This document shows, piece after piece, positions 44,839 through 53,858 of a stretch of DNA of 64,000 nt; the first letter of the stretch is position 1; each line of letters opens with the position of its first letter. Below the pieces are notes generated by a model, which ran no database searches, had not been told where the DNA came from, and was given only the letters and a program-made list of their open reading frames with translations. Location: positions 2,480,001 through 2,544,000 of the forward strand of contig OY970367.1 in NCBI GenBank assembly GCA_963718635.1, written 5' to 3'. Made by a program: the position numbers and the translations under genes. This DNA comes from JAIOQJ01 sp963718635. GTDB lineage: Bacteria > Planctomycetota > Planctomycetia > Gemmatales > Gemmataceae.

Positions 44839-47016
44839 ATGCCTAACTACGAAAAACAGATTCTTGCCTTACTTGCCCGCCAGGATTACAAGCCGTTGAA
44901 GGCCAAGGCGCTTGCGCGCAAACTAGGCGTTGCAGATCAGGAATATCCTGTCTTTCGGCAAGTGTTGCGATCGCTCATCAAAGCCGGCAAAGCCGATTTC
45001 GGCAAGAACCATCTGGTACGACCCGCAAGTGGGCAAGGCGTTGTCACGGGCTTTTATCGGCGTCTCTCGTCCGGCGCTGGCATCGTTCGAACAATAGCGG
45101 TGGCGGGACACGATGCCGGTGAATACTTCATCGCCGCGCATCACACCCTTGATGCCGTCAACGGCGACGAAGTCGTTGCTCGAGTCCTTCGAAAATTGAC
45201 GAAAACAAGCCAGGGTGTGGGCGAAATTGTCGAAGTGATCGAGCGTGCGACCGAGCAATTTGTCGGCACCTACTTCGAACGCGATGGCAACGGCTTTGTC
45301 CGCGTGGATGGCAACGTTTTCACTCATAGCATCGACGTCGGCGATCCCGGCGCCAAAGGCGCCCGAACGGACGACAAGGTCGTCATTGAACTCCTGCGCT
45401 TTCCCAACTCGCACGAGCGAGGCGAAGGCGTCATTACCGAAGTGCTCGGCAAGCGCGGCGAGCCGGCTGTCGATCAACTGGCTACAGTGAGAGCACTTGG
45501 CATCCCAGATACTTTTCCCGAAGAAGTCTTAGCGGAGGCGCGAGCGGTAGCTGCTGCCTTCAATGAGAGCGATCTCGATGGCCGCGATGATTTCACCGAT
45601 CAAATCATCGTTACCATCGACCCCGTTGACGCCCGCGATTTCGATGATGCGGTATCCGTAACGCACGACCCCGAAACGAATCACTGGGTGTTGACCGTTC
45701 ATATCGCCGACGTGGCGCACTTCGTTCGCCTGAGCGGGCAACTCGACCGTGAGGCTCGCAAGCGCGGCACGAGCGTCTATCTTCCGCAGCAAGTCATTCC
45801 CATGTTCCCGGAGATTATTTCCAACGGCCTGGCCAGTTTACAAGAAGGTCGCTTGCGCTATGTGAAGAGCGCGCAGATCGAATTCTCTGCGCACGGCGAA
45901 ATCGTCTCGAAGCGCTTCGCCAATGGCGCGATTCGCGTGCGCAAACGGTTCGCATACGAACAAGTTTCCGAGATTCTTGGCGAGCCCGAAGGTGCGCTGG
46001 CGGCGACGTTTGATCCTGAGGTGTTGGCGTTGCTGCAACGAATGAAGACGCTGGCGATGCTGCTGCGCAAAAGGCGATTCAAGCGCGGCGCCCTCGAACT
46101 CTCCATGCCGGCTGCGGTGCTCGAATACGACAAAGAAGGGCATGTCACCGGCGCTCACTTTGCCATTGACGATGTTAGCCATCAGATTATTGAAGAATTC
46201 ATGCTGGCCGCCAATGAAGCGGTCGCTTCTCACCTGGGCGAAAAGGGGATTGCCTTCCTGCGCCGGATTCACCCAGCGCCCGATCCTCTCAAGCTGAAGT
46301 CGTTCGCCGAATTCGCCGGCATCCTTGGTCACCCGATGCAACGAGGCGCCGACCGCTTCGAACTTCAACGGATACTGAAGGAAACCACGGGCAAGCCGGA
46401 ACAATATGCCGTCCACTATGCCCTGTTGCGCAGCTTGAAGCAGGCGGTTTATTCACCCCTGAAGGAAGACCATTTTGCCCTAGCGAGCGAAGATTACTGC
46501 CACTTTACTTCACCTATCCGCCGCTATCCGGACTTGCAAGTTCATCGACAACTTGGCCAATGGATCCGCGCGGGCAAGGCGAGCGCTGACAAGGATGAAC
46601 TGGCTGCCCTCGGCGAACACTGCTCGCGCACCGAACGTCGTGCCGAGAGCGCAGAGCGCGAGATCGTCAAACTTCGGCTGCTCAATTATCTGAATACGCG
46701 CATCGGCATGGAGATGGATGCCGTCATCACCGGCGTCGCCGAATACGGGTTCTTTGCTCAGGGAGAAATTTTCCCGGCTGAAGGTCTGGTCCACGTAAGC
46801 AGCCTTACCGATGACTACTACCATTACGAAGAGGCAGCGCACACGCTGGAGGGTAAGCGCTCGCATCGGCGGTTTCGGCTGGGCGATCGCATCAAGGTGT
46901 CCGTCGCAAGGGTCGACATCAACAGACGCCAACTCGATTTCCGGCTTAAGGAAGTAATCGAGGAAGCGCCCCGGCCGGCGAAGAAAAGCCGTGCGAAGAC
47001 AAAGCGATCGCGATGA
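44839..47016 (+). CDS. rnr: Ribonuclease R
   Basis: The ~725-residue protein has an N-terminal HTH-like domain (MPNYEKQILALLARQDYKPL), cold-shock domains, and the RNB catalytic core with the metal-binding acidic cluster TIDPVDARDFDDAVSV. A C-terminal S1 domain (ITGVAEYGFFAQGEIFPAEG) and a basic tail (PAKKSRAKTKRSR) follow. It digests structured RNA 3'-5'. ATG 44839 lies 12 bases past the YhaM-like stop, and TTG 44824 is ignored. Pairing with YhaM suggests a common RNA-decay role. Confidence 0.95.
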   Translation: MPNYEKQILALLARQDYKPLKAKALARKLGVADQEYPVFRQVLRSLIKAGKADFGKNHLVRPASGQGVVTGFYRRLSSGAGIVRTIAVAGHDAGEYFIAAHHTLDAVNGDEVVARVLRKLTKTSQGVGEIVEVIERATEQFVGTYFERDGNGFVRVDGNVFTHSIDVGDPGAKGARTDDKVVIELLRFPNSHERGEGVITEVLGKRGEPAVDQLATVRALGIPDTFPEEVLAEARAVAAAFNESDLDGRDDFTDQIIVTIDPVDARDFDDAVSVTHDPETNHWVLTVHIADVAHFVRLSGQLDREARKRGTSVYLPQQVIPMFPEIISNGLASLQEGRLRYVKSAQIEFSAHGEIVSKRFANGAIRVRKRFAYEQVSEILGEPEGALAATFDPEVLALLQRMKTLAMLLRKRRFKRGALELSMPAAVLEYDKEGHVTGAHFAIDDVSHQIIEEFMLAANEAVASHLGEKGIAFLRRIHPAPDPLKLKSFAEFAGILGHPMQRGADRFELQRILKETTGKPEQYAVHYALLRSLKQAVYSPLKEDHFALASEDYCHFTSPIRRYPDLQVHRQLGQWIRAGKASADKDELAALGEHCSRTERRAESAEREIVKLRLLNYLNTRIGMEMDAVITGVAEYGFFAQGEIFPAEGLVHVSSLTDDYYHYEEAAHTLEGKRSHRRFRLGDRIKVSVARVDINRRQLDFRLKEVIEEAPRPAKKSRAKTKRSR

Positions 47017-47257
47017 AATTTAGTATCGGCTGGCGGGCGCCAGCACACTCTTTTCGGAATGCAGCCGACAGTGTAAATTGCAGGAATAGTTATCTTACAC
47101 TGCGTTTTCCGTCTGATTTTGCCTATCGCTGACCCGTTTTTTTCCGAACGAACGATCTTCTTCGGAATCAGCATCTTGCGAACAGCTTTCCCAGTTCGCT
47201 AGAATACGTTCGCTAGGCAAAATGGTTGATTTGTCTTAGGATTGGCTCTATCAATTC

Positions 47258-47575
47258 ATGAGGTATCCACTAATGGCCAGCCGCCTACCAAGCAGCCGGT
47301 CGCTCAAAATCGGGGCCGACTCGTTTACGATTAGTCCTGAACTAGAAAAACAGATTGCAAACTGTGTTGCGCGATCCGTCGTTAAGCGCTTGCTCGTTTA
47401 CAAGATGGCCGGCGTTGTCGCTGGGCCGCTTTCTCAAGCATTTAAAGAATTTTCGGCTGTGCTTCAACGGGCTGGCAAGGAATCCAGAAATGTCGGAACA
47501 AAGTCTACCAGCGTCTACCTTACGCGAACATCTTCCGTTGGAAAGCGAAGAAGCGGATCACCGTTTACGCCATGA
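47258..47575 (+). CDS. Possible small protein overlapping a DUF2335-like gene
   Basis: The 105-residue frame reads sensibly to about residue 80 (ISPELEKQIANCVARSVVKR), then becomes Ser/Thr/Arg-rich where it overlaps the next gene by 86 bases. It may be a real gene overlapping its neighbour, or the two frames may be one gene broken by an indel. The region has lower GC than its surroundings. There is no close ribosome-binding site. Low certainty. Confidence 0.35.
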   Translation: MRYPLMASRLPSSRSLKIGADSFTISPELEKQIANCVARSVVKRLLVYKMAGVVAGPLSQAFKEFSAVLQRAGKESRNVGTKSTSVYLTRTSSVGKRRSGSPFTP

Positions 47576-47978
47576 TTCCAGTGCCGAAGTGAATCAGCCA
47601 GCTGAATTTCACTTAGAATCGGTTGTCGAAAGAGTAGTAGAGCAGGCGTTTGTTGAGATGGGAAGTGGCCCCGACCCTATTCTGAGACATATCACGCCAG
47701 ATCATCTTACGAAAGCGATGGAGTTCGCCGAAAGAGAATCGGAACGCAGATACGATTTAGAGAAGACGCGTCACAAATATCTGCCAAGGATAGCTCTGAT
47801 TCTTGTCGCGGGATGCGTGACAGCCGTGTTGTTGCTCTGTTTGATGTTTTTGGCGTTTAATAAGGTCGAGGCGCTTTCTCCGATATTAATTCCTGTTTTG
47901 ACTTTCATCTCGGGTCTTGCCGGCGGTGCACTTGCTGGCTACGGGTACGGCAAGCGCCGTTTAAGCAATACGAAATAG
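47490..47978 (+). CDS. Small membrane protein, DUF2335-like
   Basis: The 162-residue protein from ATG 47490 (MSEQSLPASTLREHLPLE) has AAGGA 7 bases upstream. A soluble N-terminal part contains PDHLTKAMEFAERESERRYD, which recalls the DUF2335 block before its membrane helices. Two hydrophobic segments follow (LILVAGCVTAVLLLCLMFLA and LIPVLTFISGLAGGALAGYG), and a Lys/Arg end. DUF2335 proteins are sporadic in bacteria and of unknown role. The lower GC suggests recent acquisition. Confidence 0.6.
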   Translation: MSEQSLPASTLREHLPLESEEADHRLRHDSSAEVNQPAEFHLESVVERVVEQAFVEMGSGPDPILRHITPDHLTKAMEFAERESERRYDLEKTRHKYLPRIALILVAGCVTAVLLLCLMFLAFNKVEALSPILIPVLTFISGLAGGALAGYGYGKRRLSNTK

Positions 47979-48165
47979 TCATTTCTGTCTCAAGCGGGTC
48001 ATGAAACTGGAACATCCTGATAAAAGCTAGGCCGCAAGTTTCAACCCATATCACTGCCGCGCTTCATATTTGAAAGACTTGATTGAGACACTAGACGCCG
48101 CTTTAGCAAGTTTGCATCTTGACTGGACAATTGAAACCATCGCCACCATAAAAGAGGTTCTATCA

Positions 48166-48612
48166 GTGCAACAGACGCTCATTCTTTTGAAACCCGATTG
48201 CGTCCAACGCCGTTTGATAGGCGCAATCACCGAGCGCTTCGAGCGCAAAGGGTTCCGCTTAGCCGCCATGAAATTGATAAAGGCCGACCGAGCTTTGGCC
48301 GAGAAGCATTACGCGGTGCATCAAGGGAAGCCTTTTTATGAATCGTTGCTTGCTTTCTTAACTTCCGGCCCGACGGTCGCCATGGTTTGGGAAGGCCGAG
48401 AAGCGGTGACTGCCTGCCGCAATCTGATCGGCGCAACCGACGGAGCGAAGGCATTGCCAGGCTCCATCCGCGGCGACTATGCGTCGAGCGTTCAGAATAA
48501 TCTCATCCACGGCAGCGACAGTCCCGAAAACGCGACCGCCGAAATCGCTCTATGGTTCAAGCCGGAGGAACTGCTTTCCTTCACGCTGACCGATGCGCAA
48601 TGGGTTGGGTGA
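48166..48612 (+). CDS. ndk: Nucleoside diphosphate kinase
   Basis: The ~148-residue protein from GTG 48166 (QQTLILLKPDCVQRRLIG) has AGAGG 8 bases upstream. Conserved residues include the nucleotide-binding KPD, YAVHQGKPFYESLLAFLTSGP, GATDGAKALPGSIRGDYA and the phospho-His in NNLIHGSDSPENA. It balances NTP pools by passing phosphate through that histidine. The longer frame from 48070 adds 32 residues without family similarity. Confidence 0.96.
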   Translation: MQQTLILLKPDCVQRRLIGAITERFERKGFRLAAMKLIKADRALAEKHYAVHQGKPFYESLLAFLTSGPTVAMVWEGREAVTACRNLIGATDGAKALPGSIRGDYASSVQNNLIHGSDSPENATAEIALWFKPEELLSFTLTDAQWVG

Positions 48613-48625
48613 TAAACAAAATCCC

Positions 48626-48714
48626 GTCAGCCGCGAGGCGAAGGCTTTGCGCAGCGGAGCGTTTTGAGCTGGCAAAACGCTCCGCTGCGCAAAGCCTCCG
48701 GGTTGCAGCTAACA
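48626..48714. repeat. Inverted repeat after ndk, family F-like (gap 48613-48883)
   Basis: CGAAGGCTTTGCGCAGCGGAGC is mirrored by GCTCCGCTGCGCAAAGCCTCCG, with an inner CGTTTTGAGCTGGCAAAACG hairpin: a stem of over 30 bp. It likely ends ndk transcription. Nothing else is seen in the gap. Confidence 0.8.
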
Positions 48715-48883
48715 GATAAATGTGATGTGCTCAGTAATTGAAATAGGCCTGCTAAGCTATAACACTTGTGAGAGCATCTGCTCTAATTGGCGAATTCCCG
48801 ATGGACTTGTCGCGAATTTTGTTAGACTATCTCCAGCGTTAGCGATTCCCTCCTGATTCGGTGCAACGAAAAGGCAGTTGTCC

Positions 48884-49432
48884 ATGCCCGCGCAGCTCCT
48901 GGCATTGACGGACGGCCCCAGCATCTTGCTCGATAAGCCGATCTTGCTGCTTGGCCGTCATCCCGAATGCGACATCCAGTTGAATTCAAGAAAGGTGTCG
49001 CGCCGACATTGCTGCATCGCTCAGGTGCGCGATTATCTCGTCGTGCGCGATCTCGGCAGCACCAACGGGGTTCGCATCAACGGCGACCGTGTTCTCGAAG
49101 GAAAATTGAAAGCGGGCGACGAGCTGACGATCGGCAATTTCAAGTACCAGATTTGCTGGGACTTGCCCGGCGCCGCGGCCGGTGAGCCGGTGAAGAAAAA
49201 ACCTGATGCCAAGCCCGTTGACCGAATGCTCGAAAGCGCGGACGAGCCTGTTGCCCTCGATGACGATGCGCACTCGAGCCGAATCCTGCACGCGAAGCCC
49301 GCCGGTCCGCGATCGCGCCCAGCAGCCCGTGCGGCAACCAACGGCACGTTCAGCGATCGTGGCGATTCACCCGTGCTGCCAAGCGAGTTCGAACTGCTGC
49401 CGCCGAGTGGTTCCGTCCCACCCCCCGGATAA
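48884..49432 (+). CDS. FHA-domain protein with disordered tail
   Basis: The ~182-residue protein from ATG 48884 (MPAQLLALTDGPSILLDKPI) has an FHA domain at residues ~5-95: LLGRHPECDIQLNSRKVSRRH and LGSTNGVRINGDRV, holding the Arg, Ser, His and Asn that bind phosphothreonine. The remaining ~85 residues are Pro/Ala-rich and probably disordered. It may read the output of Ser/Thr kinases such as that at 38991. Confidence 0.85.
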   Translation: MPAQLLALTDGPSILLDKPILLLGRHPECDIQLNSRKVSRRHCCIAQVRDYLVVRDLGSTNGVRINGDRVLEGKLKAGDELTIGNFKYQICWDLPGAAAGEPVKKKPDAKPVDRMLESADEPVALDDDAHSSRILHAKPAGPRSRPAARAATNGTFSDRGDSPVLPSEFELLPPSGSVPPPG

Positions 49433-49504
49433 AAACTTGGCAATTCTCTGCTTTGTTAAGACTCTTTCACGGGCTTTTTGAAGCACTTTGAATATGATGA
49501 TCGA

Positions 49505-50158
49505 ATGACTCAAACCATCCGATTCATCAAGCCGGCCGACCTACGCGCCACGGTACGCGGACTCGCCATCATGTCGCTGCTTTTCGAAAAGACGCGCCGC
49601 AGCCGTTATTGGTCCGATGCCAGCATCGCGTGCGACCTCGGCTCCTGGCTGGACGATAAGGGCAATGCCTGCTGGTTCCTGTTTGCGCCCAAAGGGACGG
49701 CGATCCTCGGTTTCGACCGCGAATCGCCCATGAGCCCGCACGCAAGGCCGGACGAATTCAAGGCGTACCCCGGCATTTACGACGATGTCTCTCCCGAACT
49801 GGTGCAGATCATCAATCGCAAGCCGTTTGGTGAAAACTTCAAAGTGGAAGAAGTGACCTTCTGCATTTGGAACACCGGCAAAGGTCTCGATTGGAAGAAG
49901 GGCAAGTTCGAAATGCCAAAGCGCGAGCCGGCCGGCGATGCCGACGGCGCGAAGTATATGATCGGCCGTTTCAAAGAATACTTCGACCACTTCGACCACG
50001 AGATGGACGAGGAATACGAAAAAACGTTCGACCCCGATACGCTCTTCCAGGTTTTCTCCGGCGATGCCGTCAGCCCGGAAGATCTGCGCCGGATTAAATC
50101 AGGCATCGATCTGGCGGAAGTGCGCGAGCCGCTGAAGGAAATGGGTGTGAAGATTTGA
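49505..50158 (+). CDS. Conserved hypothetical protein
   Basis: The ~217-residue acidic cytoplasmic protein starts at ATG 49505 (MTQTIRFIKPADLRATVRGL). Features are a Trp-rich middle (CWFLFAPKGTAILGFDRESP and FCIWNTGKGLDWKKGKFEMP) and a charged segment (FDHFDHEMDEEYEKTFDP). There is no signal peptide or membrane helix. I do not recognise the family; the layout hints at SMI1/KNR4- or DUF-type proteins common in planctomycetes. The longer TTG start at 49478 is unlikely. Confidence 0.65.
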   Translation: MTQTIRFIKPADLRATVRGLAIMSLLFEKTRRSRYWSDASIACDLGSWLDDKGNACWFLFAPKGTAILGFDRESPMSPHARPDEFKAYPGIYDDVSPELVQIINRKPFGENFKVEEVTFCIWNTGKGLDWKKGKFEMPKREPAGDADGAKYMIGRFKEYFDHFDHEMDEEYEKTFDPDTLFQVFSGDAVSPEDLRRIKSGIDLAEVREPLKEMGVKI

Positions 50159-50364
50159 GTTTGGCGAGCAGAGGTGGATCTGTTACCCAAGCAAAGGGAA
50201 AGAATTCCGCTGTTGACGCGATGCTGTTTTTTGGAAAATCCGTGAAGCCGACATGGATCAGGTCCGTCTTGGCAGTCCGCACGGACCCGTGCATTGCGGC
50301 ATGCATCCGATGGCTCTCAACCCGAGCCCGAACTCATTTTTCAAGATGACGGCAACGACGCGCT

Positions 50365-50613
50365 TCATGCATTGGTGGTTGACGTAGGTTCATGATGGCT
50401 CTGTGATAGAGCCGGCTTGATCCCCGTGATGTTCATCACATCGAGGATATCGTGTTCATCATTTGGCTGAAACACATCAACAATCATGCCTCGCGGTGAA
50501 ACGAGTATGAAGTCATGGTGAACGATTGGTATCTGCCTACCATCCGCGATGTAAAGAGTAAACGTTTTGAACGGCCTGGCACGAATCAGGCTACGAATCT
50601 CATCTGCGATCAT
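50365..50613 (-). CDS. Small conserved hypothetical protein
   Basis: The ~82-residue protein starts at ATG 50613 (MIADEIRSLIRARPFKTFTL) and continues LYIADGRQIPIVHHDFILVS. This A-D-E-I-R...PF..F.L...DGR...V.H..F pattern is a short family I associate with planctomycete genomes, function unknown. It lies next to a toxin-antitoxin pair on the same strand but is not obviously part of it. Confidence 0.6.
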   Translation of the reverse strand: MIADEIRSLIRARPFKTFTLYIADGRQIPIVHHDFILVSPRGMIVDVFQPNDEHDILDVMNITGIKPALSQSHHEPTSTTNA

Positions 50614-50680
50614 CGTTGCTTCCAGTTTCAAAAAAGAGTAGTACTGGTAAACTGTCTGGAATTATGAAGTGCGGCTGAGG

Positions 50681-51026
50681 CTAAGGAGCGCCCAAGCATA
50701 TTGCAATCGCATTTGCGATGTCATCGAGTTGGCTTGCCGTCAGTTTACCTAGTCGATCAAGAAAACGCGTCTCGGACACGGACTTTACCTGGAAAGAATC
50801 CGCGCCGGAGCCATTGGTCGGCGTCGGCACTAGTTGCAAAAAACCAAGGAAAATTTGCATACCGCGATTTCCATTCCGTTATCGGTACCACTATCTTGAG
50901 CCGCAGTCGACCCACGGCATTCTCGCTGATGACCACGGCGGTGCGGACTTTCTTTATCTCATCGCCTTCGGCAGGGTCGAACCGGATCCGCCAAACTTCG
51001 CCCCTAATGGGAATCGATTTCGTCAT
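50681..51026 (-). CDS. PemK/MazF-family toxin, split by a frameshift
   Basis: From ATG 51026 the frame reads MTKSIPIRGEVWRIRFDPAE, then KKVRTAVVISENAVGRL and LKIVVPITEWKSRYANFPW, the CcdB/MazF-like beta-barrel with its RGEVW start. An extra base near 50799-50808 breaks it. The second frame completes the fold as DSFQVKSVSETRFLDRLGKL and a helix ending IANAIAICLG, stop at 50681. Total ~115 residues, a normal MazF length. Such toxins cut mRNA at short sites. The gene overlaps the antitoxin gene by 23 bases. Confidence 0.8.
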
Positions 51027-51294
51027 CATCGAATGCTTCCTCACTAAAGGCATCAAAGCCGGTGAGTTCTTTGTCGTCGCGGTAGTCCTGTTCCGCAAGC
51101 TGAGCCGCTGCTGCTAGTATGGCCTGTCGCTCTTCGCGCGGCAACTTTCGCAGCTCGCTCGGCGCAATGCAGGTTGCAGCGCTTCTCTGAGGCCGAGCCG
51201 ATTGCAGGTGAATCTCGACACAAGCCCCTTCGGGCAACTCGGTATCGGTAACGACAACTCCGTTGATGACGAAACCCGTAGTGGTAATTGACAT
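51004..51294 (-). CDS. Antitoxin partner of the PemK/MazF-like toxin
   Basis: The ~96-residue protein from ATG 51294 (MSITTTGFVINGVVVTDTEL) has GGGAGGTG 6 bases upstream, the best ribosome-binding site in the region. A short beta N-terminal part is followed by SELRKLPREERQAILAAAAQ and a strongly acidic tail (FSEEAFDDDEIDS). That tail is typical of the C-terminal toxin-neutralising part of antitoxins. It precedes the toxin with a 23-base overlap, as in mazEF. It is not close to MazE by sequence. Confidence 0.7.
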   Translation of the reverse strand: MSITTTGFVINGVVVTDTELPEGACVEIHLQSARPQRSAATCIAPSELRKLPREERQAILAAAAQLAEQDYRDDKELTGFDAFSEEAFDDDEIDSH

Positions 51295-51384
51295 CAATCG
51301 CACCTCCCTTCCTCCCTCATTGTAATAATCCGATCGTCGCTGCAGTAGCCATTTTCGGCATTGCGGAAAAGCGGCCGCCTGATA

Positions 51385-51535
51385 GTGACAGAACCCGATT
51401 GCTTACTGTAAGCAATCGGGTTCTGTGGTCGAGCAAAATTGAGAAACCTTACCCGACTGCCTGGCACAAAGTACTCTTCACGCTCCGCGTGAAGACATCT
51501 TCACGCGGAGCGTGAAGAGTACTTTGTGGCGCCAG
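51385..51535. repeat. Two palindromes (gap 51295-51758)
   Basis: AACCCGATTGCTTACTGTAAGCAATCGGGTT (in two halves of a perfect hairpin, 51391-51421) is a shortened family C element. At 51471-51531 GTACTCTTCACGCTCCGCGT is followed by its exact mirror, separated by GAAGACATCTT-like text, giving a stem of ~30 bp. The remaining ~220 bases before the kdp operon hold no evident gene but should carry its promoter. Confidence 0.85.
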
Positions 51536-51758
51536 TTATCGCCCGACTGCTTGCATTGCGCTGTTTGGCTCGCCTGACTTAGCGATGCTGAGCAAAGCCT
51601 TCGTATCGCCGTTTGTGTTTTCAGACGTTCGACGCCGGCTATGCGGGTCATTTTCCTTTGATAACTTCTTGACACCTTACGCCCAACTCTTAACCCCTTT
51701 TTGACTTACAGCCGGCTACCATTCAATCAGTCGCTCACCGTCCGTCGAGGAGTTTATC

Positions 51759-51857
51759 GTGATTGATGCACTCTACCTAGGGTATTTTGTAGGCTTTGCC
51801 GTCGCGACCTGGAATCTGATCGTTCTCTGCGATCGACTGATGGAGATCAAACGATGA
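51759..51857 (+). CDS. Tiny membrane protein at the head of the kdp operon
   Basis: A 32-residue frame starts at GTG 51759, with CGAGGAG ~7 bases upstream. It reads MIDALYLGYFVGFAVATWNL, one membrane helix, and ends in LCDRLMEIKR. Its stop overlaps the ATG of kdpF as ATGA, so the two are translationally coupled. Short ORFs of this kind, ending in CDR(L/I), occur before kdpF in some other bacteria, as far as I recall; no function is established. It may help assemble the KdpFABC complex or act as a leader peptide. Confidence 0.6.
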   Translation: MIDALYLGYFVGFAVATWNLIVLCDRLMEIKR

Positions 51858-51946
51858 ACGCAACCGAGACTGTCGGGCTGCTTGCTTCCGCCGCGCTGTT
51901 GGTTTACCTCTTCGCCGCCCTTTTGAAACCGGAGTGGTTTTCATGA
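51854..51946 (+). CDS. kdpF: Potassium-transporting ATPase small subunit KdpF
   Basis: The 30-residue single-helix peptide MNATETVGLLASAALLVYLF ends AALLKPEWFS; the L-x-PEWF ending is the KdpF hallmark. KdpF stabilises the KdpABC complex in the membrane. Its stop overlaps the kdpA ATG as ATGA. Confidence 0.92.
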   Translation: MNATETVGLLASAALLVYLFAALLKPEWFS

Positions 51947-53758
51947 CCTCAAATGCGATCATTCAGTTGAGCCTTTATCTGGTTGTACTCGTCGCGCTGG
52001 TCAAACCGCTCGGCGCTTACATGGCCCGCGTCTACCAGGGTCACCCGTTTGGCATGGACCGCGTTTTCGGCTGGCTCGAGCGCGGGATATATCGCTTGGC
52101 ACACGTTGATCCGCTCCAGGAAATGACTTGGCGGACTTACGCAATCGCGATACTATTTTTCAATGCGCTCGGCTTTGTCGCCGTCTATGCGCTCATGCGC
52201 CTACAGGGCCTGTTGCCTTTCAATCCGCAGAGTTTCCCGGCCTGTACCCCCGACCTGTCGTTCAACACCGCTATCAGCTTCGCAACTAACACCAATTGGC
52301 AAAGCTACGGCGGTGAATCGACTTTGAGCTATTTGGTGCAGATGCTCGGCCTAACCGTGCAGAATTTCATCTCCGCGGCAAGCGGGATGGCGGTATTGGT
52401 CGCTTTGATTCGTGGCATGACTCGACGCTCTACTGAAGTGCTTGGCAATTTCTGGGTCGATCTTACGCGTTCGACGCTTTATATCTTGCTGCCGCTTTCG
52501 ATCATCCTGGCAATGGTCTTGGTCTCACAGGGTGTGATTCAGAATTTCAAAGCCTATGACACCGTGCCGTTGACGCAGGCTACAACCATCGACGAGCCCG
52601 TGTTGGATGATGCCGGCAAGCCTGTTATCGATGCCGAAGGGAAGCCGCTCACCAAAAAGAAAGAGATTACAGAACAAATTCTCCCAATGGGTCCGGCGGC
52701 ATCGCAGGTGGCCATCAAGCAACTGGGCACCAATGGCGGCGGCTTTTTCAACGTGAACTCCGCTTATCCGTATGAGAACCCAACACCGTTGACTAACTTC
52801 CTGGAGCTGTTGTCGATCCTACTTATTCCGGCTGCGCTTTGCTATACGTTCGGCGTCATGGTCGGCGATCGACGGCAGGGATGGGCGCTTTTGGCGGCGA
52901 TGCTCGTGATTTTCGTGCCTCTCACCATTGGTTGCATCGCAGCCGAGCAGAGCGGCGTACCCGCTCATGCTCGGCTCGGCATCGATCCGGCCGATGGCAA
53001 CATGGAAGGCAAAGACGTGCGCTTCGGGATCGTCAACTCGGCTCTATGGGCCACGGCAACCACCGCCGCTTCCAACGGTAGCGTCAATGCCATGCACGAA
53101 TCGTTTACACCATTAGGCGGCTTGGCGCCGTTGTGGCTGATCCAGTTGGGCGAGGTGATATTCGGCGGCGTCGGCAGCGGCCTTTACGGTCTGCTGATGT
53201 TCGCCTTCGTGGCCGTCTTTGTGGCGGGGTTGATGGTGGGCCGTACGCCGGAATACCTCGGCAAAAAGATTGAAGCGTTCGAAATGAAAATGGCGTCGCT
53301 CTGCATTCTCATTCCGCCCTTAGTCGTGCTAGCCGGCACGGCGTGGGCTATCTCCGGCGCGGGCCTCGAATACGCCGACCCGGCAACCGGAGAGGTGAAA
53401 AGCAACTTGGCCAATCGCGGAGCGCACGGGTTTTCCGAAGTGTTATATGCGTTTTCCTCGGCGGGCAACAACAACGGCAGCGCCTTCGCGGGACTCACCG
53501 CCAACGCGCCGTTCTACAACACGGTGTTAGGCTTTGCGATGCTCGTTTCACGCTACTGGTTGATCGTGGCGGTGCTCGCTATTGCCGGGTCACTTGCGCA
53601 AAAAGTATTCGCCCCCCGGCGCTGGTACGTTGCCCACTCACACTCCGCTCTTTGTGATTCTGTTAGTCGGCACGGTGTTATTGGTTGGCGCTTTGACGTT
53701 TGTTCCCGCGCTGGCGCTGGGGCCAATTGTCGAGCATTTGCAGATGATGGGGCGTTGA
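51943..53758 (+). CDS. kdpA: Potassium-transporting ATPase KdpA (one apparent frameshift)
   Basis: The ~604-residue potassium-channel-like subunit has the selectivity-filter repeats NTNWQSYGGE, LGTNGGGFFNVNSAYPYENP and SSAGNNNGSAFAGL, plus about ten membrane helices. A cytoplasmic insertion (KPLTKKKEITEQ) is normal. An extra C in the CCCCCC run at 53611-53618 shifts the end. Corrected, it continues GTLPTHTPLFVILLVGTVLL and ends EHLQMMGR at 53758. It forms the selective K+ path of the high-affinity Kdp pump. Confidence 0.95.
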
Positions 53759-53763
53759 ATTCG

Positions 53764-53837
53764 AAATTGGCGAGCGTCGCGGCGTAAGCCCGATGTGAAT
53801 GTGCAAACACGTCGGGCTTACGCCGCGACGCTCGCCC
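53764..53837. repeat. Long palindrome inside the kdp operon, between kdpA and kdpB
   Basis: GGCGAGCGTCGCGGCGTAAGC is mirrored by GCTTACGCCGCGACGCTCGCC, with a second inner pair GCCCGATGTG / CACGTCGGGC. The stem is ~30 bp with a short loop. It resembles the palindrome after ribD (21046-21112). In an operon of stoichiometric subunits it may act as an RNA stabiliser or attenuator. Confidence 0.85.
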
Positions 53838-53858
53838 AGCTCACTGGAACCCAATACT

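Noticed and set aside
51295..51758. A c-di-AMP (ydaO-type) riboswitch upstream of kdp
   Set aside because: I looked for conserved ydaO segments and saw only simple palindromes; a covariance-model search would be needed to exclude it fully.
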